Part shown: piece after piece, positions 40,324-48,340 of the stretch | Numbering within the stretch: position 1 is the stretch's first letter | Layout: each line of letters starts with the position of its first letter | Origin: Reyranella aquatilis | GTDB taxonomy: Bacteria; Pseudomonadota; Alphaproteobacteria; Reyranellales; Reyranellaceae | Length of the DNA: 64,000 nt | Direction: 5' to 3' | Assembly (NCBI RefSeq): GCF_020880995.1 | Contig: NZ_JAJISD010000001.1 | Span: 496,001-560,000, forward strand | Notes under the pieces: model-generated | Databases searched by the model: none | What the model saw: the letters and a program-made list of their open reading frames with translations, nothing else | What the model was told of the DNA's origin: nothing | Translations under genes and position numbers: made by a program

Positions 40324-41093
40324 GGCTGGCCCCCATCGGGCTTCAGCGCGTCGAGCCCGCGGCCGCGGCCGCGCGCCATGTCGAGAAACACCTCCTCCAT
40401 GTCCTCGCGGCCGAACCGTTCGAGCAGTTCGCGCGGGCTGCCCCGCTCGAACACCTTGCCGGCCTGCAGCAGGATCACGTCGTCGCACAGCCGCTCGACC
40501 TCGCCCATGTTGTGCGAGGCGAGCAGGATCGTGGAGTGGGTCTCGTGCTGGTAGCTTTCGAGGTAGCCGCGCACCCAGTCCGCGGTGTCGGGATCGAGCG
40601 AGGCCGTGGGCTCGTCGAGCAGCAGCACGTCGGGCTTGTTGATCAGCGCCTTGGCCAGCGCCACCCGCGTCTTCTGGCCGGCCGACAGCTTGCCGGCCGC
40701 CCGGTCGAGGAACGGCGCCACCTGCATGTGCTCGGCGATCTCCACGATGCGATGCCTGAGATCCTTCACGCCGTAGAGCCGGCCATAGAACTGCAGGTTC
40801 TGGCGCACCGTCAGCCGATGCGGCAGGTCGACATAGGGCGAGGAGAAGTTCATGCGCGGCAGCGCCGCGTAGCGACGCTTCAGCATATCGATCCCGAGGA
40901 TTCCGATGCTGCCCCCGGTCGGTTCGAGCAGGCCTAGCAGCATCGCAATGGTCGTCGTCTTGCCGGCGCCATTGCCTCCGAGCAAGCCCAGTACGGTGCC
41001 GCGCGGAACCGAGAAGCTCAGATCGTCGACGGCGACGATCTCGCCATACACCTTGCGCAGGTGCTGGACGGCAATGGAGGGTGCTGCGGGCAT
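40320..41093 (-). CDS. ABC-2 type transporter ATP-binding protein
   Basis: A 257-residue ATPase with Walker A GGNGAGKTT, Q-loop-like PRMNFSSPYVDLPH, signature KLSAGQKTR (variant LSxGQ), Walker B VLLLDEPTASLDPDTADW and H-loop LLASHNMGEVERL. ATG 41093 is used. It drives the permease that follows it directly. The variant signature is normal for ABC-2 drug or lipid exporters. Confidence 0.92.
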   Translation of the reverse strand: MPAAPSIAVQHLRKVYGEIVAVDDLSFSVPRGTVLGLLGGNGAGKTTTIAMLLGLLEPTGGSIGILGIDMLKRRYAALPRMNFSSPYVDLPHRLTVRQNLQFYGRLYGVKDLRHRIVEIAEHMQVAPFLDRAAGKLSAGQKTRVALAKALINKPDVLLLDEPTASLDPDTADWVRGYLESYQHETHSTILLASHNMGEVERLCDDVILLQAGKVFERGSPRELLERFGREDMEEVFLDMARGRGRGLDALKPDGGQP

Positions 41094-41100
41094 GCCGGCA

Positions 41101-42330
41101 TCACAATGCCTTGATCGCCGCTTCGATGCGATCGAGGCCCTTGCTGAGACGCTCCGCGCTCGACGCGAAGCACAGGCGCACATTGCCCTGTCCACCCGGC
41201 CCGAAGGCTTCGCCCGGCGCGAGGCCGACCTTGTACTCCTTGGCCATCGTCTTGCAGAAGGCCAGCGTGTCGTCGACACCGTCGACCGAGAAGAAGGCAT
41301 AGAAGGCCGCGTCCGGCCGCGCGATCCTGACCTTCGGTAGGGCCGAGAGGCGCTGGAACACCAGTTCGCCGCCCGCACGGCAGCGCTCGACCATTTCGTG
41401 GATGAAGCCATCGCCCTGCTCGAGCGCCGCCACGGCGCCCTTCTGCAGGAAGGCTGGCGCACCCGACGTGTTGATCTGCACCAGCTTGGCGAACTGGTCG
41501 CCCAGCGCCGCCGGGTGGGTGAGCCAGCCCAGCCGCCAGCCCGTCATCGCCCAGGGCTTGGAGAAGCTGTTGAGCACGATCACTGGATCGTCGGGACCGG
41601 CCAGTTCGAGGAAGGACGGCGCCACCTGCCGGCCGTCCGGCCGCTTGCTGTAGATCAGGCGGGCATAGACCTCGTCGGCCATGATCCACACGCCGCGCTT
41701 GCGGGCGAAGTCCAGAAGGGCGCCCTGCTCCTCCGTGGTCATCGTCCAGCCCGTCGGATTGCCGGGCGAGTTCACGAAGATCGCGCGCGTACGGTCGTCG
41801 ACGGCATCGAAGATCTTCTGCAGGTCGAGCTTCCATCCACCCGCCGGCGTGCCGTCGAGCGCGACGTACTTCGGCACGCCGCCGACCAGCCTGGTGGCCG
41901 AGGTGATGTTGGGCCAGATCGGCGAGACGATGACGACGTTGTCGCCCGGATCGAGCAGGAGCTGGCAGGTCAGCAGGATCGCCTGCATCCCGCCCGTCGT
42001 CACGGTGAGCCGCTCGATCGGGCACTTGATGCGATAGAGCCGCTCCGTATAGGCCGAGAGGGCGCGGCGCAACTCGGGGATGCCGCGCTGCCAAGTGTAG
42101 AACGTGTCGCCACCCTGCAGGCCGGCAGCGGCCGCGTTGCGCACGAAATCGGGGGTCACGAGATCGCTCTCGCCGAACCACAACGGCACGACGTCTGGAT
42201 CTCCGAACACCGTCATCGCCACTTCGGAAATGGGGGTTTCGGGCAGGCCGGCCGTGGCGCCGCTCAGCGACGCCTTGAGGCCCGGCACGACGAATCTATT
42301 ATGGTCTTGCATCCATCGGACGTAGCGCAT
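41101..42330 (-). CDS. Class I/II pyridoxal-phosphate aminotransferase
   Basis: A 409-residue aminotransferase of the aspartate aminotransferase fold. Visible marks are TVTTGGMQAILLTCQLLLDP (cofactor phosphate cup), VNSPGNPTGW, IMADEVYARL, PLP-binding Lys in NSFSKPWAMTGWRLGW, and a final Arg in NVRLCFASS. The start may be 42330 or the ATG at 42312. It lies 7 bases upstream of the ABC ATPase gene, so it may be in that transcript. Amino donor unknown. Confidence 0.9.
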   Translation of the reverse strand: MRYVRWMQDHNRFVVPGLKASLSGATAGLPETPISEVAMTVFGDPDVVPLWFGESDLVTPDFVRNAAAAGLQGGDTFYTWQRGIPELRRALSAYTERLYRIKCPIERLTVTTGGMQAILLTCQLLLDPGDNVVIVSPIWPNITSATRLVGGVPKYVALDGTPAGGWKLDLQKIFDAVDDRTRAIFVNSPGNPTGWTMTTEEQGALLDFARKRGVWIMADEVYARLIYSKRPDGRQVAPSFLELAGPDDPVIVLNSFSKPWAMTGWRLGWLTHPAALGDQFAKLVQINTSGAPAFLQKGAVAALEQGDGFIHEMVERCRAGGELVFQRLSALPKVRIARPDAAFYAFFSVDGVDDTLAFCKTMAKEYKVGLAPGEAFGPGGQGNVRLCFASSAERLSKGLDRIEAAIKAL

Positions 42331-42438
42331 CGTTCGGAATTGCGCCAGCCATCCGCCTGCCCGACAATTGTTGGCGGCGAGGCCCAGCCAGACTAATTGC
42401 CCGGACCAGTTGCCCAGACCAATCGCAAGGAGAAAGCC

Positions 42439-42738
42439 ATGAAGTACGTTGCATGCCTGCTTTCGACCGCCCTGCTCACCGGCTGCGTGCACGGAGACAG
42501 CGTCGAACGCCTGCAGGCCGGAATGGATCGCGACCAGGTCCGCACGCTCATGGGGCCGCCCGACGGATCGGCGCACTCGCCGGGCAAGGACTGCGCCTAC
42601 TACACGGTTCTCAAGGACTTCTGGAGCCGCACGCCGTGGTCGATGTCGGACCGCTACTACGTCTGCTTCACCGACGGCAGGGTCGAAACCTACGGCCGGG
42701 CTGACCAGCCGGCCTCGGCTCAGATGACAGCGCGATAG
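42439..42738 (+). CDS. Small BamE/SmpA-like lipoprotein
   Basis: A 99-residue exported lipoprotein: hydrophobic start with lipobox LLTGC (Cys about residue 13), then ERLQAGMDRDQVRTLMGPPD, which resembles the BamE/SmpA-OmlA consensus (a short helix-turn motif around GMTxxQVxxxxGxP). ATG 42439 is preceded by AAGGAG. It could be an outer-membrane assembly-related or envelope-stress lipoprotein; the match is only partial. Confidence 0.75.
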   Translation: MKYVACLLSTALLTGCVHGDSVERLQAGMDRDQVRTLMGPPDGSAHSPGKDCAYYTVLKDFWSRTPWSMSDRYYVCFTDGRVETYGRADQPASAQMTAR

Positions 42739-42768
42739 GCCAGCGCTACGGTATGTACAGGGGGACGA

Positions 42769-43719
42769 ATGCATTCACATCAGGACGACGGGCAGATCGC
42801 CCAGTGGCTCGCCGAACATCAGACCGGCAACTACGCTGACGGCCGCCGGTACGACGATATCCAGTACCTGCAGTGCAAGCTGATCCTGAAGCCAGATCGC
42901 TTCACCTCCGCCCGCGTCTTCAAGGAGTTCGCCGCCCTGGTCCAGCAGGCCGCGGCAACGACGGGCGTAGGCTACCAGCATACCCCGAAATCCCAGCAGC
43001 GACCGGAGGTCCGCGAGGTCCTGTTCCTCGATACCGGCGGCTACCACCTCTACAACAATAGCTTTATCGTGCGGCGTCGCATCGCCTACGAGGACGGATT
43101 TGCCATCGGCGATCCGGAGATCGTCTTCAAGTATCGCAGCGACGACATGGCGAAGGCCCAGTCTCTCGACGTGCGGCCGCGTATCGACGGCAAGTACAAG
43201 ATCAAGTTCAAGCTCGAGGTGATGCCGCTCAAGGAGCGGATCGGCGGCATCCGGCGTCTGCTTTCCCACAATGTGGAGTTCGGCCTCAGCCAGGCGCCCC
43301 AGGCCGCCCGCATCGTCATGTCGTCGCTGGGCAACATGTCCCTTCCCGAACTGACGCAGATCTTCCCCACCCTGGGCACGATCTCGTGCGACGGGCCCAA
43401 CGACGTGTCGCTGGTCAACCAGACCATCGTCGAGGAACTGCTGCAGGACATCTGCCTGCTCGATTTCGGGCACCACACGGCCGCAACGGCCAATCTCGGC
43501 CTGTGGCGCGCGCGTGGCGACCATCACGCGTTCGTGGGCGAGTTCGCCTTCCAGCTTCGCTTCACCGGACCCGACGACATCAAGCACAAGGCGCTGAACC
43601 ACTGCGAGCGCTTCTTCCTGGAGCTGCAGCAGGTCGCCGCCGACTGGCTCTCGCTCACCACGACCAAGACCGGCGCCGTTTACCGCCTAAAGGGCAACCC
43701 GCCGCAAGCACACGAATGA
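42769..43719 (+). CDS. Uncharacterised protein with CYTH-like strand pattern
   Basis: A 316-residue soluble protein of unknown function. It has alternating hydrophobic/charged beta strands: VLFLDTGGYHLYNNSFIVRR, PEIVFKYRSDDM, YKIKFKLEVMPLKERI, and a late strand AFVGEFAFQLRF. This resembles the charged-strand tunnel of CYTH/triphosphate tunnel metalloenzymes, but the ExExK start motif is not evident, so this is a speculative fold suggestion only. Its stop overlaps the downstream chromate transporter start as ATGA. Confidence 0.7.
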   Translation: MHSHQDDGQIAQWLAEHQTGNYADGRRYDDIQYLQCKLILKPDRFTSARVFKEFAALVQQAAATTGVGYQHTPKSQQRPEVREVLFLDTGGYHLYNNSFIVRRRIAYEDGFAIGDPEIVFKYRSDDMAKAQSLDVRPRIDGKYKIKFKLEVMPLKERIGGIRRLLSHNVEFGLSQAPQAARIVMSSLGNMSLPELTQIFPTLGTISCDGPNDVSLVNQTIVEELLQDICLLDFGHHTAATANLGLWRARGDHHAFVGEFAFQLRFTGPDDIKHKALNHCERFFLELQQVAADWLSLTTTKTGAVYRLKGNPPQAHE

Positions 43720-44288
43720 GCGTCGCAGACACCCCACCGGTGGCCCCGCCGCCGTCGCTCGGAAAGCTGTTCTGGGTGTTCCTCGTGATGGGTGCGACCA
43801 GCCTGGGCGGCGGCGTGGTCGGCTATCTCAGGACGGGCCTCGTGGTCCGGCAGCGCTGGCTCGACGATCTGAGCTTTGTTGAGCTTCTTTCGATCAGCCA
43901 GACCCTGCCGGGCCTGAACGCGACCAACATGTCGATTCTCGTGGGCGACCGGCTGCGCGGCGGCCTGGGCGCCCTCGTCGCCACGCTGGGAATGTGCCTG
44001 CCCGGGGCCTCCCTCATGATCGCGGCGGGATTCGCCTATGGCGCCGGCGGGGACGGTCCCTGGTCCAAGGCGTTCCTGCACGGGATCGCGGCAGGCGCCG
44101 TCGGACTGATCGTGGTCGTGCTGGTCCAGCTCGGGGCCAAGACGCTGAAGACCGTAGCCGACTACGTCTTCGTCGTCCTCACGGCGGTGGCGGTCGCGTT
44201 CTTCAAGGTGCCGGTGCCGTATGCGCTGATCGTCGCCGGCATCGTCGCGATCTGGTGGCATCGACCGCGTGACAAGGACGTGCCGTGA
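43716..44288 (+). CDS. Chromate transporter, short-chain subunit 1
   Basis: A 190-residue membrane protein of the short-chain CHR family. The N-terminal motif FLVMGATSLGGGVVGYLRT, QTLPGLNATNMSILVGDRL and GALVATLGMCLPGASLMI match the family half of ChrA. Short-chain members act as paired halves to export chromate or related anions. Its start overlaps the upstream stop and its stop overlaps the next start, indicating a tightly coupled pair. Confidence 0.85.
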   Translation: MSVADTPPVAPPPSLGKLFWVFLVMGATSLGGGVVGYLRTGLVVRQRWLDDLSFVELLSISQTLPGLNATNMSILVGDRLRGGLGALVATLGMCLPGASLMIAAGFAYGAGGDGPWSKAFLHGIAAGAVGLIVVVLVQLGAKTLKTVADYVFVVLTAVAVAFFKVPVPYALIVAGIVAIWWHRPRDKDVP

Positions 44289-44818
44289 AGAACCTGTGGG
44301 ATCTCGCTGGCGTCTTCGCCTACCTATCCCTCCTCACCGTCGGCGGCGGCATGGCCGCCTTCCCGGAAATGAAGGAGCTCACGGTCGATACCTACCACTG
44401 GCTGACCTTTCCGGAACTGCTGCATTTCTACAGCTTGGGTCAGCTCGCCCCCGGCCCGAACATGATGATGGTCGCCTCGATCGGCGTGGTCGTCGGGCAC
44501 ATCCCGGGGGCGCTGGTCGCCCTGATCGCGTTTTTCCTCCCGACCGGCCTGCTGACATTCTTCATCGGCCGGCTGTGGACCCATCTCGCCACATGGCGCT
44601 GGCGGCCATCGATCCAGGCCGGGCTGGGGTCCGTTGCCGTCGGGCTCGTGCTGGCCGGCGCGATCATCATGGGCAAGGGCGCGATCACCGACGTCTTCTT
44701 CGGTGTGATCTCGCTTATTGTCTTCCTGCTGCTGTGGCGGACGAAGATCAATCCCGCCTATCCGATCGTGGCGTCAGGCCTTGTCGGCATGGCACTGCAC
44801 TACTTCACGGCAACCTGA
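44285..44818 (+). CDS. Chromate transporter, short-chain subunit 2
   Basis: A 177-residue membrane protein, the second half-transporter of the CHR family: YLSLLTVGGGMAAFPEM, FYSLGQLAPGPNMMMVASIG and GALVALIAFFLPTGLLTFFI. It starts at GTG 44285 overlapping the previous stop (GTGA). Together with its neighbour it should form one antiparallel pair with ChrA topology. Confidence 0.85.
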   Translation: MKNLWDLAGVFAYLSLLTVGGGMAAFPEMKELTVDTYHWLTFPELLHFYSLGQLAPGPNMMMVASIGVVVGHIPGALVALIAFFLPTGLLTFFIGRLWTHLATWRWRPSIQAGLGSVAVGLVLAGAIIMGKGAITDVFFGVISLIVFLLLWRTKINPAYPIVASGLVGMALHYFTAT

Positions 44819-44949
44819 CGCGCGGGCACTCGGCCCCGGTTCGGCAGCTTCCTGCCAAAACAAAAGGTGCCAGGGCCTTTGGCCACGCCTGTCGACCATG
44901 TTGCGGCGGCAACAGCGGCGGCCCTCGATACAAGTGAGCGGAGAATCGA

Positions 44950-45339
44950 ATGCCAGAACGACAGATGCAGGCGATCGGGCAAGCCCTTGCCGACATCTAC
45001 GGCGAGAAGAACGAAGGCGGCCTGCTCTGCTGCACGCTGGAGGCGGTCAATGCCGACGGGATGGACGTTTCCATCCAGGTGATGGCGGAGACGATCAATC
45101 TGGCGCCCTATCCGTTTGCCGAGGATCCCCTTACACGCCTGGAACTGAGCGGTGCGGTCGAGACTCTTGAACACGTCGCGCTCGACCTGGTCGACTGGGA
45201 TGCCAACGCCTTCGCCACCGTAGGGACGTCTGGCAACGATCCGATCGATATCGCCCGGCTGATCGACCGGACGTTCGTCAAGGTACTTGGCTGTGCTCCC
45301 GACTACACGCTGAAGGCTTCCACCGAAGACCTTGCGTGA
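44950..45339 (+). CDS. Hypothetical protein, unknown function
   Basis: A 129-residue soluble protein with no signal peptide or membrane segment. Composition is acidic and there is a single Cys pair (GGLLCCTLEAV). It reads as a small alpha/beta protein, but I do not recognise a family. It has a good ribosome-binding site (GAGCGGAG) and stands alone between the chromate transporter and a secreted-protein gene. Confidence 0.65.
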   Translation: MPERQMQAIGQALADIYGEKNEGGLLCCTLEAVNADGMDVSIQVMAETINLAPYPFAEDPLTRLELSGAVETLEHVALDLVDWDANAFATVGTSGNDPIDIARLIDRTFVKVLGCAPDYTLKASTEDLA

Positions 45340-45381
45340 GGCCGGGTTATCCCCGCAGCAGGGAACGTCGAGCGGGCGTTT

Positions 45382-45405
45382 GCATTGTTTTCCGAAATAC
45401 AATGC
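45382..45405. promoter_or_regulatory. Near-palindromic operator or leader hairpin upstream of a secreted-protein gene
   Basis: GCATTGT (45382-45388) and ACAATGC (45399-45405) are perfect 7-bp arms separated by 10 bases (TTTCCGAAAT, itself partly symmetric). The element ends 12 bases before ATG 45418, directly before its GAGGAG ribosome-binding site. It could be an operator for a repressor or an RNA hairpin affecting translation. Confidence 0.4.
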
Positions 45406-45417
45406 GAGGAGTGTCCG

Positions 45418-45711
45418 ATGAAGCTCATCCTGACCGCGGCGGTGGCTCTCGTTGCCTCAATTGGCGTCGCTGCCGCCCAGATGCCGCCGACGACGGGTAC
45501 GTCCACGACGCCTGCCGTTCCACCCGCAGGCATGCCCGGCACGGCCCAAACCGAAACCTCGGTGAAGACGCAGATCGAGGCCAGCGGCTACAAGAACGTG
45601 AAAGACCTGACCCGTCGCGAGGACGGTAGCTGGCACGGCACGGCAACCAAGAACGACGTCGAAGTCGCCGTTTCCGTGGACAGCGCTGGTAACGTGACGC
45701 AAGCCCAGTAG
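45418..45711 (+). CDS. Small secreted protein with PepSY-like domain (paralogue 1)
   Basis: A 97-residue exported protein with a signal peptide (MKLILTAAVALVASIGVAAAQ), a Thr/Pro-rich linker, and a compact C-terminal domain: KTQIEASGYKNVKDLTRRED, GSWHGTATKNDVEVAVSVD, NVTQAQ. The latter resembles the PepSY-like/BLIP-like fold seen in small periplasmic proteins. It has two paralogues in this window (51651 and 55260). Role unknown; a modulatory or inhibitor function is only suggestive. Confidence 0.8.
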   Translation: MKLILTAAVALVASIGVAAAQMPPTTGTSTTPAVPPAGMPGTAQTETSVKTQIEASGYKNVKDLTRREDGSWHGTATKNDVEVAVSVDSAGNVTQAQ

Positions 45712-45786
45712 GGCGCATTCGCGCAGGGCTCGGGGCGCGAAGTATTTGCTGCCGCGCCGCAATCAGTGGCGTGCTATAAGTCGTGC

Positions 45787-46356
45787 ATGACGCTGCTGAT
45801 CCTCGGCCTCGCCCTCTTCCTGGGAATACACACTTTCACAACCATGAGGGGCGCCCGCGCCGCCGCCATCGGGCGTCTCGGCGAGGGCGGCTACAAGGGC
45901 CTCTACTCGCTGGTCGCGGCAGTCGGACTCGTCCTGATCGTCATCGGTTTCGGGCGCTACCGGAGCGCCGGCTACATCCAGATCTGGAACCCGCCGGTTT
46001 CGCTGCTCCATCCGATTGCGCTGTTCCTTCTGTGGTTCGCCTTTGTCGCCCTTACGGCGGCCTATGCCCCGGCGGGACGCATAAAGTCCTTGCTCCGGCA
46101 TCCAATGCTGGTCGCAGTCAAGGCCTGGGCCCTCTCCCACCTGCTTGTGAACGGCGACCTGGGATCGATGCTCCTGTTCGGAGGCTTGCTGGCGTGGGCG
46201 GTTTACGACCGCATTGCCGTGAGGCGGCGTGGCGATCCGGGTGCTGCCGCGGCAGGCTGGTCCTTCAACGACCTGCTGGTGGTCATAATCGGCAGCGCGG
46301 CCTACATCGCCATGTTCTGGTTGCACGACACTTTGGTGGGCGTTACCGCGGCCTGA
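45787..46356 (+). CDS. NnrU-family membrane protein
   Basis: A 189-residue integral membrane protein with about five hydrophobic segments. The NnrU pattern is visible: LGLALFLGIHTFTTMRGARA, LGEGGYKGLYSLVAAVGLVL, and HPMLVAVKAWALSHLLVNGD. NnrU proteins are linked in several bacteria to nitrite/nitric oxide reduction and to carotenoid or isoprenoid steps, but no such genes are nearby. ATG 45787 is chosen after a short upstream extension. Confidence 0.88.
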   Translation: MTLLILGLALFLGIHTFTTMRGARAAAIGRLGEGGYKGLYSLVAAVGLVLIVIGFGRYRSAGYIQIWNPPVSLLHPIALFLLWFAFVALTAAYAPAGRIKSLLRHPMLVAVKAWALSHLLVNGDLGSMLLFGGLLAWAVYDRIAVRRRGDPGAAAAGWSFNDLLVVIIGSAAYIAMFWLHDTLVGVTAA

Positions 46357-46438
46357 CCAAGTCCTTTGTTGGCCCATTTGCACCGCTCGTGATACGTTCC
46401 GGCCGAAACTGAACCCTGACCCTTTCCGAACGCACCCT

Positions 46439-46786
46439 GTGATCGTAGACGCGCTGTTCCCGACGTACCGCTTCGACAAGGCCGACAACGACGACTTCAT
46501 GGTCATCGACCAGTGGTCGTATGTTTGGGCGGCCTTTGCCGGGCCCTTGTTCGTCCTCACAAAGGGGCTGTATCTGCTCGCGCTGCTCGACCTGCTGGCG
46601 ATGGCGGCCATTGCAGCCGGCGCCATCTTCGGATTGACCATCATCGTTTATCTGTTCAGTGCCTCGATGGAAGGCATGATCCTCATGCTCATCACCGTCG
46701 TGGGCGGGTTTGCCCTCAACGGCATCGTCGCCGTCCGCATCGTGCGCTACGGCTACCTGCGCAAGGGCTGGCGCCTCGGCTACTAG
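46439..46786 (+). CDS. Small membrane protein, DUF2628-like
   Basis: A 115-residue protein with a charged N-terminus (FPTYRFDKADNDDFM) and three hydrophobic segments (WAAFAGPLFVLTKGLYLL; ALLDLLAMAAIAAGAIFGL; ILMLITVVGGFALNGIV). The FAGPLF-x-K-x-LY and NGIV...GYLRKGW features recall DUF2628 proteins, but the match is loose. It starts at GTG 46439. Its stop overlaps the end of the convergent amidohydrolase gene. Confidence 0.6.
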   Translation: MIVDALFPTYRFDKADNDDFMVIDQWSYVWAAFAGPLFVLTKGLYLLALLDLLAMAAIAAGAIFGLTIIVYLFSASMEGMILMLITVVGGFALNGIVAVRIVRYGYLRKGWRLGY

Positions 46787-48315
46787 TGATGATGGTGGTA
46801 GCCGTGGTGATGGCCCCCGCCGAAGCGGTCGATGTGTAGCGGCTGCTTCCCCAGCCCTGGACAGAACGTGTTCACGACCTTCTCCAGCTTGTCGTAGAGC
46901 GCCTTGGCGGGCTTACGGCCCTTCTCCAGACGCTCCCGCGCCTTTTCCGCCAGACGGGCGAGCTGCACCATGTCGACGTTCAACAGCTTGCGATCCTCCA
47001 GCACCATGCGGCCCGCGATCATCACTGAATGAACCGCCGAGCCGTCCTCGGTGTGGACGATCTGGTTGGTCGGATCGTTGAACGGGATCCAGTTGATATG
47101 GCCGAGGTCGAGGAAGACAATGTCGGCCTTGTAGCCGACCTTGATCTTGCCGATCTTCTCACCCAGGCCGAGTGCGCGCGCGCTGCCTGCGGTTGCCGCA
47201 TGCAACACCTCCTCGGTCCTGATCCACTTGCGGTTGTCGGGCCCCTGCACCTTCGAAACCATCGAGGCCAGGCGCATGTTCTCGTACATGTTCTGATTGT
47301 CCGAGCAGCTCGCACCGTCGGTGCCGATGCCGACATTGACCTTGGCATCCAGCATGCCGCGCATGTCGGCGATGCCGTTGCCCAGCACCATGTTGGACCC
47401 CGGATTGTGCGACACCGACGCTCCCTTGTCGCCCAGCAGCTTCATGTCGTCGCCGTCCAGCCAGACGCCATGGGCCACCGTGAACTTCGGGCCAACGAGT
47501 CCCAGCGAATCCATGTAGGCGGTGAGTGACGTGCCGTAGAGCCTGTAGCCGGCGATCACCTGGACCTTCGATTCCGAGACGTGGGTATGCAGACCGGTGT
47601 CGTAATCCTTGGCGAGCTTCAGGCAGGCCAGCAGGAATTCCTTGCTGCAGTGGTGCGGGATGGTCGGTGCGACGGCGAGATGAACGCCCTGCCCGTCCAG
47701 CTTCCAGCCGTGCAGCGCCTTCTTCATCTGCTTGACGCTCGCCTTGTAGGGCGAGAACTGATAGGCCTCGACTTCCTTCTGCAGGGACGGCGGCAGCTGG
47801 TCCATCAGGCCCGGGATCGCCTGGAAGAAGCTCGTATCGGCCACCATCGGTGCCAACATGGCGCGCATGCCCACGTCGGCGTAGGCCTGACCGATGGCCG
47901 CCAGCCCCTCCGCCGTCGGCATGGGGAACTCGGCCGCGAGATCGTAGGCCGCCGTACAGCCTTTCATCACCATCTCGCAGGCGCCGATCAGGCTCGACAG
48001 GTACTTGTCCTCCAGCGTGCGGGCGCCGCTCATGTAGGGGCCGGCCGTCAACAGCAGTTCGAGGGTGACGCGATCGACCATGCCCTTGGCGAGGTTGCCG
48101 TGGCTGTGGGTATGCCCGTTGATCAGGCCGGGATGTAGCAGCTTGCCGCTGGCATCGATCACCGTGGCGGAGTCCGGGGCCGCGACCTTCGTGCCGATCT
48201 CGACGATCGTATCGCCCTTCACGAGGATATCGGCCTTGGGCGCGGCGTGCCCCTTGATGTCCACGACGCGCCCGCCGCGGATTACGGTCATCGAAGGATT
48301 CGGCTTCTTTGCCAT
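46783..48315 (-). CDS. Amidohydrolase (ATZ/TRZ-like) with histidine-rich C-terminal tail
   Basis: A 510-residue metal-dependent hydrolase. The N-terminal metal site reads LINGHTHSHGNLAKGM, with GLHTHVSES and KFTVAHGVWL supplying further ligands and IGTDGASCSDNQNMYENM the terminal Asp. This matches deaminase/chlorohydrolase types acting on ring nitrogens. Unusually the C-terminus ends with FGGGHHHGYHHHH, a metal-binding-like tail. It lies directly after an ABC transporter of NitT/TauT type, so the imported molecule may be its substrate (inference). Confidence 0.88.
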   Translation of the reverse strand: MAKKPNPSMTVIRGGRVVDIKGHAAPKADILVKGDTIVEIGTKVAAPDSATVIDASGKLLHPGLINGHTHSHGNLAKGMVDRVTLELLLTAGPYMSGARTLEDKYLSSLIGACEMVMKGCTAAYDLAAEFPMPTAEGLAAIGQAYADVGMRAMLAPMVADTSFFQAIPGLMDQLPPSLQKEVEAYQFSPYKASVKQMKKALHGWKLDGQGVHLAVAPTIPHHCSKEFLLACLKLAKDYDTGLHTHVSESKVQVIAGYRLYGTSLTAYMDSLGLVGPKFTVAHGVWLDGDDMKLLGDKGASVSHNPGSNMVLGNGIADMRGMLDAKVNVGIGTDGASCSDNQNMYENMRLASMVSKVQGPDNRKWIRTEEVLHAATAGSARALGLGEKIGKIKVGYKADIVFLDLGHINWIPFNDPTNQIVHTEDGSAVHSVMIAGRMVLEDRKLLNVDMVQLARLAEKARERLEKGRKPAKALYDKLEKVVNTFCPGLGKQPLHIDRFGGGHHHGYHHHH

Positions 48316-48340
48316 CTCACGCTCTCCCTTGCACGACCGG

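Noticed and set aside
46439..46786. A full DUF2628 assignment for the small membrane protein
   Set aside because: Only a few residues around the FAGPLF and RKGW segments match by eye, so I kept it as 'like' with low confidence.
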